In this document: piece by piece, positions 22,253 through 31,114 of the stretch
Layout: every line of letters begins with the position of its first letter
Numbering within the stretch: the first letter of the stretch is position 1
Source of the DNA: Marivita cryptomonadis
GTDB lineage: Bacteria > Pseudomonadota > Alphaproteobacteria > Rhodobacterales > Rhodobacteraceae
Assembly (NCBI RefSeq): GCF_002115725.1
Contig: NZ_JFKD01000002.1
Location: 248,001-312,000, forward strand
Direction: 5' to 3'
DNA: 64,000 nt
The notes under the pieces: generated by a model
Told to the model about the DNA's origin: nothing
What the model saw: the letters and a program-made list of their open reading frames with translations, nothing else
Database searches by the model: none
Made by a program: the position numbers and the translations under genes

Positions 22253-22963
22253 TCACACTGTGGGCAAGCTGTATTTCTGGAGACCGGCCGCGTTGAAATT
22301 CTCTGGCGAAAGCCAGCGTTCGAAGCGTTGCTTCAGGCCTGGCCATTCGCTGTCGATGATCGAGAACCACGCGGTATCCCGGTTCCGACCCTTGTAATGC
22401 GTTGCCTGCCGGAACGTCCCTTCATAGGTGAACCCCAACCGCTGTGCCGCCTTGCGCGATGGCGCGTTCAGGGCGTCGCATTTCCATTCGTAGCGGCGAT
22501 AGCCCAGCTCATCAAAGGCGCGCTGCATCATCAGGAACTGGAACTCGGTCGCGGCGCGGGTGCGTTGCAGGTCGGGAGACAGGTTGATGTACCCAACCTC
22601 GATGCTGGAACTGGACGGGGCAATACGTAAATAGCTTGCGTGACCCACGGCACGGCCATCGACTAGGATCGTATGCATCAGCGGGTCATCCCAAGATACC
22701 GCCTCTTCGACCCATGCGCGAAACGTGGCAGGGTCGTGGTAGGGGCCGTTGGGCAGATAGGTCCAGATGCGGTCTTCAGTGTCTGCGCGAAAGGCGTTGT
22801 AAAGATCATCCGCGTGATCCGCGCAAAGCGGCACCACAGAACAATACCGCCCCACCATATCAGTGCGCGGCGGCACCGGGCGGGGCGATGTGTCGGCAAG
22901 AGGTAAGCCAACGGGTTGGCCCAACGCGTTCAGGCGCTGGCCCGTGATCAGAGGGTCACTCAC
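22253..22963 (-). CDS. GNAT-family N-acetyltransferase
   Basis: A 236-residue protein of the RimJ/RimL-like acetyltransferase type. IEVGYINLSP (strand beta-4), the acetyl-CoA region following it, YRRYEWKCDALNAPSRKAAQRLGFTYEG (the usual N-x-x-S-x-x-x-A-x-x-x-G-F pattern) and a C-terminal strand are present. An N-terminal extension of about 50 residues is usual in this subgroup. The ATG overlaps the aminotransferase stop, so it is coupled to that gene; the substrate is unknown. Confidence 0.8.
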   Translation of the reverse strand: MSDPLITGQRLNALGQPVGLPLADTSPRPVPPRTDMVGRYCSVVPLCADHADDLYNAFRADTEDRIWTYLPNGPYHDPATFRAWVEEAVSWDDPLMHTILVDGRAVGHASYLRIAPSSSSIEVGYINLSPDLQRTRAATEFQFLMMQRAFDELGYRRYEWKCDALNAPSRKAAQRLGFTYEGTFRQATHYKGRNRDTAWFSIIDSEWPGLKQRFERWLSPENFNAAGLQKYSLPTV

Positions 22964-24348
22964 CCAAATTCGCGGCCAAGGGACTCGTCAACCGATGCAA
23001 TGATCTGGTCGATGTCATCCTTGGTGGCGATCAGCGCGGGGCTGAAGCAGAGCGTGTTGTTGTACCCGGGCAGGGAGCGGTTGGTTGCACCAATGATGAT
23101 GCCTTGCTGCATGCAGTCCGCGACCACTTTTTGAACCCGCTTTTCCGCCATCGGCTTGCGGGACTCGCGATCCACGACCAGTTCGGCACCAAGGAACAGA
23201 CCCTTGCCACGCACATCGCCGATCACGCTGTGCTTGTCGGCCAGTGCATGAAGCTGGTCCAGCATGTAGTGGCCCATCGCCGTGGTGTTTCCAAGCAGGT
23301 CTTCGTCTTCGATGATCCGCATGTTTTCCAGCGCCGCTGCCGGGCCAGCCGTGCAGCCACCAAAAGTGGAAATGTCACGGAAATAGTTCATCGGATCGTC
23401 GGCATTGTCCTTGAACATCGAGAACACATCCTCGGTGGTCACAAGGCAGGCAATCGCGGCATAGCCCGAGGCCACACCCTTGGCCATCGTCACCATGTCG
23501 GGCTGCACGCCGTAATGCTGGTAGCCGAACCATGTGCCGGTGCGGCCCACGCCGCAAACCACTTCGTCGATATGCAGCAGGATGTCGTACTTGCGGCAAA
23601 TCTCTTGAACGCGGTCCCAGTAGCCCTGCGGCGGTGTGATCACGCCGCCCCCTGCGGTCACCGGCTCGAGGCAGAGGCCGCCCACGGTGTCCGGACCTTC
23701 GCGCAGGATCACCTGTTCGATCTGGTCAGCGGCCCATTCGCCGTAATTCTCGGTCGGTGCGCCCTGATCGCCTGCGCGGTACTCAAGGCAATGCGGCACG
23801 CGCACGAAACCGGGGGTGTAGGGCCCGTACTGCGCGTTGCGCTCGTCCTGACCACCTGCCGACAGACAGCCGATGGTGGTGCCGTGGTAGTCGCGGTCGC
23901 GGTAAAGGATCTTGTGCTTGGTTCCGCCATAGCGCTTGTGCGCGATCTGGCGGATCATCTTGAACGCCTTCTCGTTCGCCTCGGACCCGGAGTTGGTGTA
24001 ATACACCCGCGTCATGCCCGGCATCTTGGAAATCAGCTTTTCCGAGAACAGCGCACCGGGGATCGACCCGGCAGACCCCGCGAAATAGTTGAGCTTCAAG
24101 AGCTGGTCATAGACAGCCTTTGCAATGCTTTCGCGGCCATAGCCCACGTTCACAGTCCAGACACCGCCGGACACGGCATCAAGATGCTCTTTGCCCTTCT
24201 GGTCCCAGACCCGCATGCCCTTGCCTTCGACGATGATCCGGGGATCGTTTGTCTCGAAGGGTTTGTGCTGGATCAGGTGGTGCCACACATGGGCGCGATC
24301 GGCTTCGACCACGTGGCTCAGGTCGTTCTTGGTCAGTGTACCGTCCAT
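22960..24348 (-). CDS. tpa: Class III aminotransferase, probably taurine-pyruvate aminotransferase
   Basis: A PLP-dependent enzyme of 462 residues. The Schiff-base lysine lies in DMVTMAKGVASGYAAI, and HIDEVVCGVGRTGTWFG and TNSGSEANEKAFKMIRQ are typical of class III. Overall resemblance is to Tpa, which converts taurine and pyruvate to sulfoacetaldehyde and alanine. GGAGGTGA sits before the ATG at 24348. No xsc, tauR or taurine transporter is adjacent, so the substrate is inferred from sequence alone; other omega-amino acids remain possible. Confidence 0.75.
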   Translation of the reverse strand: MDGTLTKNDLSHVVEADRAHVWHHLIQHKPFETNDPRIIVEGKGMRVWDQKGKEHLDAVSGGVWTVNVGYGRESIAKAVYDQLLKLNYFAGSAGSIPGALFSEKLISKMPGMTRVYYTNSGSEANEKAFKMIRQIAHKRYGGTKHKILYRDRDYHGTTIGCLSAGGQDERNAQYGPYTPGFVRVPHCLEYRAGDQGAPTENYGEWAADQIEQVILREGPDTVGGLCLEPVTAGGGVITPPQGYWDRVQEICRKYDILLHIDEVVCGVGRTGTWFGYQHYGVQPDMVTMAKGVASGYAAIACLVTTEDVFSMFKDNADDPMNYFRDISTFGGCTAGPAAALENMRIIEDEDLLGNTTAMGHYMLDQLHALADKHSVIGDVRGKGLFLGAELVVDRESRKPMAEKRVQKVVADCMQQGIIIGATNRSLPGYNNTLCFSPALIATKDDIDQIIASVDESLGREFG

Positions 24349-24511
24349 GGTCGTCACCTCCGTTTGAGAATCACAATGGGCCGGATGCGACAGTCGCTCT
24401 GGCGCTTTCATCTTGATCAGAACAGGTGTCCGGCGTTAGGGCCAGACCTATTGGACAGATAAGTCCAAATAACGAGGCGTGCCGACCCGCCCTGCCAAAG
24501 CTTTCAGCGGT

Positions 24512-25372
24512 TCAAGACCCGTCTGTTGCTGTTGCATCCGCAGGTGCACCGCTGATCAGACCCATAAGCATGGCAATCTGTTGATCCAGCCATGCCCGAA
24601 GCTGATCGACCAGCGTTACATAAGACTCCATAGGAGCCGTCAACTGCGGCACGGTTTCGCCGACCTGCGGTGCATACACGTAAACCGCCGCAGCAATAGC
24701 GAAAAGCAGGATCGCGTAGATGAAACCGCGGCCAAAGCCACCGGAGGGTTCGTCGTCATCTTCCAAATCGGCCTGAACGCTGCGCATTTCCTTGCGTTCG
24801 TTCGAAGCGCGTAGGGTCTGATTGATCTCTTCTACGTCCGGCAGCATGTCGCGTCGGGATTTTGGGCGGTCCGCGACAGCCGAGGCCGCGGCAGCCACTG
24901 CAGCGGCATCAGGGTCTTCGCCACGTAGCTTGCGCATCCGTTCCTGCGCTTGGCGGGCACGTTTTGCTGCCTCGTCCTCGGGTTCTTGCAACCCAAGATC
25001 TGGCTGCTCTTCAAGGCTCCCGCCATGGGCCTGACGGGCGCGGGCTTCAAGCTCGGCCTCTTCGCGCAGGATGTCCGCGACCGACGGGTCCAATTCACGG
25101 CGCTTGGGTGGCGTCGATGTCGGGGTGCTGCCCGGTGCGGCCTCTTGATTGACGGAAGGACGGTCGCCGACATCCGCATCCACCTCGGGGTGCCAAACGG
25201 CATCTTTCGGGGCTTTCGCTTCGGCTTCAAGAGCTTCCGGAGTGGCGCTGCGATCAGGGGCTTGGAACCACGTGTTGCCGCAATTGGAACACTGAACGTC
25301 CCGGCCATCTTCTGGGATGACATCGTCCGGGACTTCGTACTGCGCCCCACAACTCGGACATTTCAGCCGCAT
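24512..25372 (-). CDS. Zinc-ribbon, single-pass membrane protein (MJ0042-type finger)
   Basis: Residues 5-31 carry two CxxC pairs (C5/C8 and C28/C31) in the MJ0042-type zinc-ribbon pattern. A long charged, Ala/Glu-rich linker with helical stretches follows, then one transmembrane helix near 220-240 (FIYAILLFAIAAAVYVYAP) and a short C-terminal tail. Such proteins are found in many alphaproteobacteria and have no settled function. The gene is divergent from ftsEX across 185 bp, which contains promoters for both directions. Confidence 0.75.
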   Translation of the reverse strand: MRLKCPSCGAQYEVPDDVIPEDGRDVQCSNCGNTWFQAPDRSATPEALEAEAKAPKDAVWHPEVDADVGDRPSVNQEAAPGSTPTSTPPKRRELDPSVADILREEAELEARARQAHGGSLEEQPDLGLQEPEDEAAKRARQAQERMRKLRGEDPDAAAVAAAASAVADRPKSRRDMLPDVEEINQTLRASNERKEMRSVQADLEDDDEPSGGFGRGFIYAILLFAIAAAVYVYAPQVGETVPQLTAPMESYVTLVDQLRAWLDQQIAMLMGLISGAPADATATDGS

Positions 25373-25557
25373 ATTGCCTGTTGCCCCTTAACCCAGTTGG
25401 CCTGAATTTTGCGGCCAATTCACATGCTCCTTGGTGAAATCGCACAATAGGCGTGGGTTTGCGCATGTAAATGCCTATTGTGGCTGTCCCGGCGCATTGA
25501 AACCTGCACGATGCTCAGGCACAACAACGCCGAACCAGTGGCAGGGACCAGACCGCC

Positions 25558-26235
25558 GTGATCGAGTTGGAAAATGTGGCCTATAGTTATGGCGGCGGAG
25601 AATTGTTGACGGATATGACCCTGAACGTGGCACCGGGGTCGTTTCATTTCCTTACCGGCCCGTCAGGATCGGGAAAAACCACTTTTCTCAAACTGTGCTA
25701 CGGCGCGCTTCAGGCAACGGCCGGACATGTCCGATTGTTCGACCGGGATGTGCGTGGCCTGAGCCGGGATGACGTCGCGATCCTGCGCCGCAAGATCGGT
25801 GTGGTACATCAGGATTGCCAGTTTCTTGACCATCTGCCCGTGACCGAAAACGTCGCCTTGCCGCTTACGGTGTCCGGACAGGATCCGGGTGGTGCTGATG
25901 CCAATCTCAAAGAGCTTTTGGCATGGGTCGGGTTGACCGGTCGGGCCGATGCGCTGCCGCCCGAACTCTCTGGCGGCGAACGCCAGCGTGCGGCATTGGC
26001 CCGTGCGGTGATCATGTCGCCTGACGTGATCCTTGCGGACGAACCCACCGGCAATATCGACTGGGAGATGTCACAGCGCCTGCTCACGCTGCTGGTCGAA
26101 CTCAACCGGATGGGCAAAACGATTATGATCGCCACCCATGATCTGGGCCTGATCCGGGCGGCCAAGGCACAGGTGCAGACACGCGTTCTGCGGATCTCGA
26201 ACCGCAGGCTTCAGATGGCCGGAGCCGACCTGTGA
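25558..26235 (+). CDS. ftsE: Cell-division ATP-binding protein FtsE
   Basis: An ABC ATPase of 225 residues with Walker A GPSGSGKT (34-41), LSGGERQR and Walker B VILADEPTGNID. The order and overlap with ftsX identify FtsE, which with FtsX governs septal peptidoglycan hydrolase activation. The start is a GTG at 25558. Its stop overlaps the GTG start of ftsX. Confidence 0.9.
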   Translation: MIELENVAYSYGGGELLTDMTLNVAPGSFHFLTGPSGSGKTTFLKLCYGALQATAGHVRLFDRDVRGLSRDDVAILRRKIGVVHQDCQFLDHLPVTENVALPLTVSGQDPGGADANLKELLAWVGLTGRADALPPELSGGERQRAALARAVIMSPDVILADEPTGNIDWEMSQRLLTLLVELNRMGKTIMIATHDLGLIRAAKAQVQTRVLRISNRRLQMAGADL

Positions 26236-27137
26236 GGCTCGACCTGCGCACAGCGGCACGGATGCTGCAATTTGATGAACGCGCGGATCGTGTCGTGCCA
26301 CCGACGGGCTTCACCGCGCGTCTGACCTTGTTCAGCGCCTTTGCGATGTCGTTCCTCGTGGTCTTTGCGCTGGCCTTGTCCTTGGCTGCGGGTCGCGTGG
26401 CAGATCGCTGGGGCAATGAACTCGCACAATCCTCGACCCTGCGCATTTCTGCCCCCGCAGGCGAAGTGGCGACCCAGACCGAAGCAGCCCTGCGTGTATT
26501 GCGGACCACACCGGGTGTCGTCGATGCCCGCGCACTTACATTGGACGAGCAACGCGCGTTGCTGAGCCCGTGGTTTGGTGCCGATCTGCCCATCGACGAC
26601 CTGCCGCTGCCACAACTGATCGACATCACCGAGACTGATGGCGGGTATGATGCCGCTGGCCTGCGCCTGCGTCTGGCCGCCGAAGCGCCTGCCGCCGTTC
26701 TGGACGACCATGCCCGTTGGCGCCGTCCCTTGATCGACGCGGCAGCCCGGCTGCGCCTGCTGGGGTGGGCGTCGATCCTGCTGATCGCCACCGCCACTGC
26801 CGCCATGGTGACGCTTGCCGCGAATGCAGCCCTTGCCGCCAATGCGCAGGTGATCGCTGTGCTGCGTTTGGTGGGGGCCAAGGACACCTATATCGCCAGC
26901 GCCTTTGTCCGGCGGTTTGCCCTGCGCGCCCTGACTGGGGCCGCCTTCGGTACGCTGACCGGGATTGTTGCGCTGATGATCGTGCCATCGGGCAGCGATA
27001 GCGCAGGCGTGCTTACAGATCTGAGCATTCAGGGCATCGGATGGGTCTGGGTTCTGCTTATCCCACCGCTGTCAGGGCTGGTCGCGTTTGTCGCCACGCG
27101 CTATGCGGCAGGACGCGTTTTGGAGGACTTGGCCTGA
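26232..27137 (+). CDS. ftsX: Cell-division protein FtsX
   Basis: A 301-residue permease-like protein with four transmembrane segments (about 27-50, 175-197, 235-255 and 268-292) and a periplasmic domain between the first two, the FtsX topology. Sequence conservation in FtsX is low, so the identification relies on topology and on being coupled to ftsE. GTG start. Confidence 0.87.
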   Translation: MRLDLRTAARMLQFDERADRVVPPTGFTARLTLFSAFAMSFLVVFALALSLAAGRVADRWGNELAQSSTLRISAPAGEVATQTEAALRVLRTTPGVVDARALTLDEQRALLSPWFGADLPIDDLPLPQLIDITETDGGYDAAGLRLRLAAEAPAAVLDDHARWRRPLIDAAARLRLLGWASILLIATATAAMVTLAANAALAANAQVIAVLRLVGAKDTYIASAFVRRFALRALTGAAFGTLTGIVALMIVPSGSDSAGVLTDLSIQGIGWVWVLLIPPLSGLVAFVATRYAAGRVLEDLA

Positions 27138-27871
27138 TGGCATACGCAATCCAGTGGGTGCGCTCGCTGCTGTTCGTGATCTCGGTCTATGTGGCCATCG
27201 CGGTGGTTGGCCTTGGACTGTTCCCATGGGCCTTGGTGTCGCGCAAAGGCGCGCGCGCAGGCTGCATGAACGTTTGCCGGTACGTGCGCTGGGCTGCGCC
27301 TTGGATGATCGGGCTCAAGACCGAAATCCGGGGCACACCGCCCGACTATGAATGTATCGTTGCTTCCAAACATCAAAGCTTTCTCGACGTGTTTCTTGTC
27401 TTCTCGGCAGTGCCCGCGGGCAAGTTCATCATGAAGAGCATCCTGAAATATGCGCCTATCGTCGGTCAATACGGGCTGCGGATCGGTTGCGTCCCGGTGG
27501 ACCGGGGCAAACGCGCCGCTGCGATCAAACAAATGGTCGACGGTGTGAAAAAGGGTTCGGCCACTCCGGGGCAACTCATCATCTACCCGCAAGGCACCCG
27601 CATCGCGCCGGGCGTCAAGGCCCCCTACAAGGTGGGCACGGCTGTCCTTTATGAACAGCTTGGCCAGCCCTGCGTGCCAGTTGCGGCGAATGTCGGGCTG
27701 TTCTGGCCGAAACGCGGCATCTACCGCAAACAGGGCACGGCGGTTGTCGAGTTTCTTGAGCCGATCCAACCGGGTCTGCCACGTGATGAGTTCCTGAAAC
27801 TGCTGGAAACGCGGATCGAGACTGCATCGAACCGCTTGAACGAGGAGGCTGGATTCCATGCGCCGCATTGA
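27137..27871 (+). CDS. plsC: Lysophospholipid (1-acylglycerol-3-phosphate) acyltransferase, PlsC family
   Basis: The HX4D catalytic motif is HQSFLD (79-84) and the acceptor-site motif is YPQGTR (150-155), where most family members have FPEGTR. There is an N-terminal hydrophobic segment (about 8-30). The ATG shares one base with the ftsX stop (TGATG), so ftsE, ftsX and this gene are one transcription unit. Likely role: making phosphatidic acid at the inner membrane. Confidence 0.85.
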   Translation: MAYAIQWVRSLLFVISVYVAIAVVGLGLFPWALVSRKGARAGCMNVCRYVRWAAPWMIGLKTEIRGTPPDYECIVASKHQSFLDVFLVFSAVPAGKFIMKSILKYAPIVGQYGLRIGCVPVDRGKRAAAIKQMVDGVKKGSATPGQLIIYPQGTRIAPGVKAPYKVGTAVLYEQLGQPCVPVAANVGLFWPKRGIYRKQGTAVVEFLEPIQPGLPRDEFLKLLETRIETASNRLNEEAGFHAPH

Positions 27872-28463
27872 AACAATCGAAGATCTTGAAGCGCTCTATG
27901 ATGCGGCTGTTCCCGCGTCGCTGAGCAAGGTCGCCGACCATCTGACCCCAAGCTATCGCCGCTGGGTCGAAGCCGCGAAGTTCTGCGTTATCTCGACGGT
28001 AGGTGCGCGGGGCACACATGGCACGCCACGCGGTGATATCGACCCCGTTGTCCGCGTCGCTGATCCTCACACAATCCTGCTGCCGGATTGGCGCGGCAAC
28101 AATCGGCTGGACGGGCTGCGTGACCTGATCGAAGATCCGCGCATCGCGTTCCTGTTCATGATCCCCGGGACCAAGACAACGGTTCGGGTCAACGGCAAGG
28201 CCTGGATCACCGACGATGCCGATCTGCGCGCGTCCTTCGAAAAGAAGAACATTCAACCTGCCACCGTCATCGTGACAGAAGTGTCCGAGGTCTATACCCA
28301 ATGCGCCAAAGCGTTGATGCGGTCAGGGCTTTGGGATGGTGCGCCGCTGCCTGACGGCTTGCCGACTGTGGGAGATATCCTTGCGGACATGACCGACGGT
28401 GCTTTGGGTGGTCCGGAGTACGATGCCAACTATGAAGTGAACGCCATCCCCCGCATGTGGTGA
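27858..28463 (+). CDS. Pyridoxamine 5'-phosphate oxidase-family FMN-binding protein
   Basis: A 201-residue PPOX-type split-barrel protein (KFCVISTVGARGTHGTPRGD, the FMN-contacting DWRGNNRLDGL and a C-terminal QCAKALMRSGLW). It resembles the MSMEG_1061-type flavoprotein subfamily rather than true PdxH. It overlaps the end of plsC by 14 bp. The substrate is unknown; members are often annotated as general flavin reductases or oxidases. Confidence 0.75.
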   Translation: MRRIETIEDLEALYDAAVPASLSKVADHLTPSYRRWVEAAKFCVISTVGARGTHGTPRGDIDPVVRVADPHTILLPDWRGNNRLDGLRDLIEDPRIAFLFMIPGTKTTVRVNGKAWITDDADLRASFEKKNIQPATVIVTEVSEVYTQCAKALMRSGLWDGAPLPDGLPTVGDILADMTDGALGGPEYDANYEVNAIPRMW

Positions 28464-28835
28464 TCAGCGATGCTGGTCTATCAGCACCGGATTGCCGTCT
28501 GGGTCGGTCAGCACGATATGCGAAGGGCCTGTGCCCTCTGGGGCAGTTTCCACGTCCAGCATCAGGCCTTTTGATTTCAGGTCCGCCTGAATTGTGCGGA
28601 TATCCATGAAGTCGTCCAAGGGCTGTGCCGACTGATCCCATCCGGGGTTAAAGGTCAGGGTATTCTTTTCGAGCATCCCCTGAAACAAGCCCAAAACGGT
28701 GTCTCCGCTCTTGAGCATGAGCCAGCCTGCCGACGCATCGCCACCCAGCGTTTCAAACCCGATGGCTTCGTAGAAGGTTCTTGAGGCGGTCAAGTCATTG
28801 ACCGCGAGGCTGACCGAAAATGCGCCCAGATGCAT
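28464..28835 (-). CDS. VOC-family (glyoxalase/bleomycin resistance-like) protein
   Basis: A 123-residue protein with the VOC signature at both ends: LGAFSVSLAVNDLTASRTFYEAIGF and PSHIVLTDPDGNPVLIDQH. The ATG at 28835 has AAAGGA upstream. Metal-binding His and Glu positions are only partly evident, so enzymatic activity is uncertain. It ends flush against the convergent PPOX gene. Confidence 0.8.
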   Translation of the reverse strand: MHLGAFSVSLAVNDLTASRTFYEAIGFETLGGDASAGWLMLKSGDTVLGLFQGMLEKNTLTFNPGWDQSAQPLDDFMDIRTIQADLKSKGLMLDVETAPEGTGPSHIVLTDPDGNPVLIDQHR

Positions 28836-29039
28836 GCTCTGTCCTTTCCATGTGCTAACAAGGCCGAGTGTAGCACGAAACCGGACCGTACGATGGCTTT
28901 CCAAAACCTTAACACGTGGAATGCAGGGTGCTGTCACGTTGCGCAACGAGCGGAGAGGGTCACTCCCACACCGCGATCTGAACGATGGTTTTCCGTAGTG
29001 GCGGTGACGCGCTGACCTTGAGAAACTGGTTTCATTGAG
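28836..29039. other. Intergenic region without a recognised gene
   Basis: Upstream flank of the VOC gene. Short open frames occur on the plus strand, but none has a convincing ribosome-binding site or domain. The first 50 bp probably hold the VOC promoter. The structured segments at 29040-29231 follow. Confidence 0.4.
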
Positions 29040-29115
29040 GCCCGGAAACGGGCATAGGTCCGGGGAGCGATCCCCGATATTTCGGAAGACCGTCAGCCCA
29101 ACGGGGCGGCGCCGC
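29040..29115. other. Structured intergenic segment with GNRA-loop hairpins, possible ncRNA
   Basis: GCCCG-GAAA-CGGGC (29040-29053) and CGGGGA-GCGA-TCCCCG (29061-29076) form hairpins closed by GNRA tetraloops. GCGGCGCCGC (29106-29115) is a perfect 10-bp palindrome. On the plus strand this could be the core of a small structured RNA. It matches no family that could be named (it lacks the SRP GGAAGGAAGCAG loop). Confidence 0.35.
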
Positions 29116-29133
29116 TTCTTTCAGATTTCAGAA

Positions 29134-29231
29134 AAGGCTCTTTGAAGAGCCTTGATAACGCGGTTTGGAAACCGCGTGGCCAAGCGCGTTGAAACGCGCT
29201 TGGGGGAAGCCTTTTCGAAAAGGCTTCCCCC
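29134..29231. repeat. Array of four consecutive perfect palindromes downstream of lpdA
   Basis: Four near-contiguous inverted repeats occur: 29134-29153 (9-bp arms, AAGGCTCTT), 29158-29177 (9-bp arms, ACGCGGTTT), 29180-29203 (11-bp arms, CCAAGCGCGTT) and 29202-29231 (a fully self-complementary 30-bp palindrome beginning GGGGGAAGCC). Each is perfect apart from its two central bases. In the lpdA direction the last hairpin is followed by TTTTC, so the array may end the suc-lpd transcript and block 3' exonucleases. It probably belongs to a dispersed palindromic repeat family. Confidence 0.7.
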
Positions 29232-29244
29232 TAAACCCATGCGT

Positions 29245-30633
29245 TTACATGTGGATGGCACCGTCGCCGCAGGCCAGAGCCGCCTCGCGCACCGCTTCGG
29301 AATAGGTCGGGTGCGCGTGGCAGGTCAGGGCCAGATCCTCGGCCGATGCGCCGAATTCCATCGCCACACAGATCTCATGGATCAGGTCGCCCGCCATCGG
29401 GCCGATGATATGCGCGCCAAGGATGCGGTCTGTGTCCTTGTCGGCGAGGATCTTCACGAAACCATCAGCGGCAAAGTTCGCCTTGGCGCGGCCATTGCCC
29501 ATGAAGCTGAACTTGCCGACCTTGTAGTTGCGGCCCGCTTCCTTGAGTTGTTCTTCGGTCTGGCCGACATTGGCCACTTCGGGGTGGGTGTAGATCACGC
29601 CCGGAATGACGCCGTAATTCACATGACCCGCCTTGCCCGCGATCACCTCGGCGCAGGCCATGCCTTCGTCTTCGGCCTTGTGGGCCAGCATCGGGCCATC
29701 AATGCAATCCCCGATGGCGTAGATGCCTTTGACGTTGGTCTGCCAATGGCTGTCGGTCTTGATCTGACCGCGCTGGGACATCTCGATCCCAAGCGCATCG
29801 AGGCCCAGCCCGTCTGTATAGGGGCGCCGTCCGGTGGAGACGAGCACCACATCCGCGTCCATCGTGTGTTCGCTGTCATCCTTGCGCAGCTTGTAGGTGA
29901 CTTTGGCCTTGGACTTGGATGCGTCAACGGATTGAACGGCGGCGCCCATGGTGAATTTCAGACCCTGTTTCTGCAGCAGTTTCTGGAATGTTTTCTGGAC
30001 CTCGCCATCCATGCCGGGGGTGATGGCATCGAGGAATTCGATCACTTCGACTTCGGTGCCCAAACGGCTGTAGACCGATCCCAGTTCCAGACCGATCACA
30101 CCTGCGCCGATCACGATCATCTTTTTCGGGATCTTCGGCAATTCCAGCGCACCGGTCGAGGTCACGACGACTTTCTCGTCGATTTCGATACCGGGCAGGC
30201 TGCTGGCCTCGGAGCCGGAGGCCACGATGATGTTCTTGGCGTCATGCACGTCGTCGCCGACCTTGACCTTGCCCGCTTCGGGTATGGAGCCCCAGCCCTT
30301 GAGCCAGTCGATCTTGTTCTTCTTGAACAGGAATTCGATGCCTTTGGTGTTCTGGCTGATCACGTCGTCCTTGTAAGCGAGCATCTGTTTCCAGTCGACC
30401 GAGGGGCTTTTGCCTTTAAGGCCCATCTTGGCGAAGTTGTGTTCCGCTTCGTGCAACTGGTGGCTGGCATGCAGCAGCGCTTTGGAGGGGATGCAGCCCA
30501 CATTCAGGCAGGTGCCGCCCAAGGTCTCGCGGCCTTCGACGCAGGCGGTTTTCAGACCCAGCTGCGCGCAGCGGATCGCGGCCACGTAGCCGCCGGGGCC
30601 TGAGCCGATGACGATGACGTCGTATTGTGCCAT
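29245..30633 (-). CDS. lpdA: Dihydrolipoyl dehydrogenase (E3)
   Basis: A 462-residue flavoprotein with the FAD motif [12 protein letters not shown], the redox disulfide in [17 protein letters not shown], the NAD-binding [19 protein letters not shown] and the C-terminal catalytic [10 protein letters not shown] (His-Glu dyad with Glu following). It reoxidises the dihydrolipoyl groups of SucB, with which it is encoded. The start at 30633 has AAAGGA upstream. It is the last gene of the suc operon, followed by the palindrome array. Confidence 0.95.
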   Translation of the reverse strand: MAQYDVIVIGSGPGGYVAAIRCAQLGLKTACVEGRETLGGTCLNVGCIPSKALLHASHQLHEAEHNFAKMGLKGKSPSVDWKQMLAYKDDVISQNTKGIEFLFKKNKIDWLKGWGSIPEAGKVKVGDDVHDAKNIIVASGSEASSLPGIEIDEKVVVTSTGALELPKIPKKMIVIGAGVIGLELGSVYSRLGTEVEVIEFLDAITPGMDGEVQKTFQKLLQKQGLKFTMGAAVQSVDASKSKAKVTYKLRKDDSEHTMDADVVLVSTGRRPYTDGLGLDALGIEMSQRGQIKTDSHWQTNVKGIYAIGDCIDGPMLAHKAEDEGMACAEVIAGKAGHVNYGVIPGVIYTHPEVANVGQTEEQLKEAGRNYKVGKFSFMGNGRAKANFAADGFVKILADKDTDRILGAHIIGPMAGDLIHEICVAMEFGASAEDLALTCHAHPTYSEAVREAALACGDGAIHM

Positions 30634-30664
30634 TTTGCGGTGTCCTTTGTATTGGGTGGGGCAA

Positions 30665-30724
30665 GGGGGCGCTGCCCCCGTCGCCGTTCCGGCGACTCCC
30701 CCGGAGTTTATGGGCAAGATGAAG
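30665..30724. repeat. Intergenic repeat with two hairpins, of a type common in Rhodobacterales
   Basis: GGGGGC-GCT-GCCCCC (30665-30679) and GTCGCCG-TTC-CGGCGAC (30680-30696) are adjacent perfect stems. They are followed by TCCCCCGGAGTTTATGGGCA and AAGATGAAG. From memory, this layout (G-run hairpin, second hairpin, CCCCCGGAGTTTATGG-like tail) recurs in roseobacter intergenic regions. It sits inside the operon, between the MAPEG gene and lpdA. Confidence 0.55.
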
Positions 30725-31114
30725 CTACATAAGTGCGCTGAGTAGCAGGTAGAGCGTGGCTGTAAAACCAATCGCCCAGATCAGGGATCGCCACGGCACC
30801 CAACCGAAGACATAGGCGGGCACGTAGAGGACCCGCGCGGCGAGATATATGGCGCAGGCGATGGCGGTGCTGCCGTTGCCCTGTCCGGAATAGGTGATCA
30901 CCATGACGGCGATGCCGAAGAGGATCAGCCCTTCGAAATGGTTGTTCATCGCCCGCTGCAGCCGCCCTGCCTTGCCGGTGAGTTGCACCGGCGTGTCGCG
31001 TGGGCTGAGCGCCTTTTTGGTGCCGACCTGCATTTGGGCTGTGACGGAGTAGGCTGCGAATTGCAGCACTTGCAGCAGGGCGGCGAGGGTGAGGGCGGTG
31101 AGTTCGGGGGTCAT
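30725..31114 (-). CDS. MAPEG-family membrane protein
   Basis: A 129-residue protein with four hydrophobic segments and the family pattern [21 protein letters not shown] (the usual R-x-x-x-x-N-x-x-E). MAPEG proteins are small integral membrane proteins related to microsomal glutathione S-transferase; bacterial members are mostly uncharacterised. It lies between the hypothetical gene and lpdA in the same direction, so is probably cotranscribed. Confidence 0.8.
   Translation of the reverse strand: MTPELTALTLAALLQVLQFAAYSVTAQMQVGTKKALSPRDTPVQLTGKAGRLQRAMNNHFEGLILFGIAVMVITYSGQGNGSTAIACAIYLAARVLYVPAYVFGWVPWRSLIWAIGFTATLYLLLSALM

Noticed and set aside
29040..29115. SRP (4.5S) or 6S RNA
   Set aside because: The conserved SRP GGAAGGAAGCAG apical loop and the 6S open-bubble pattern are absent.
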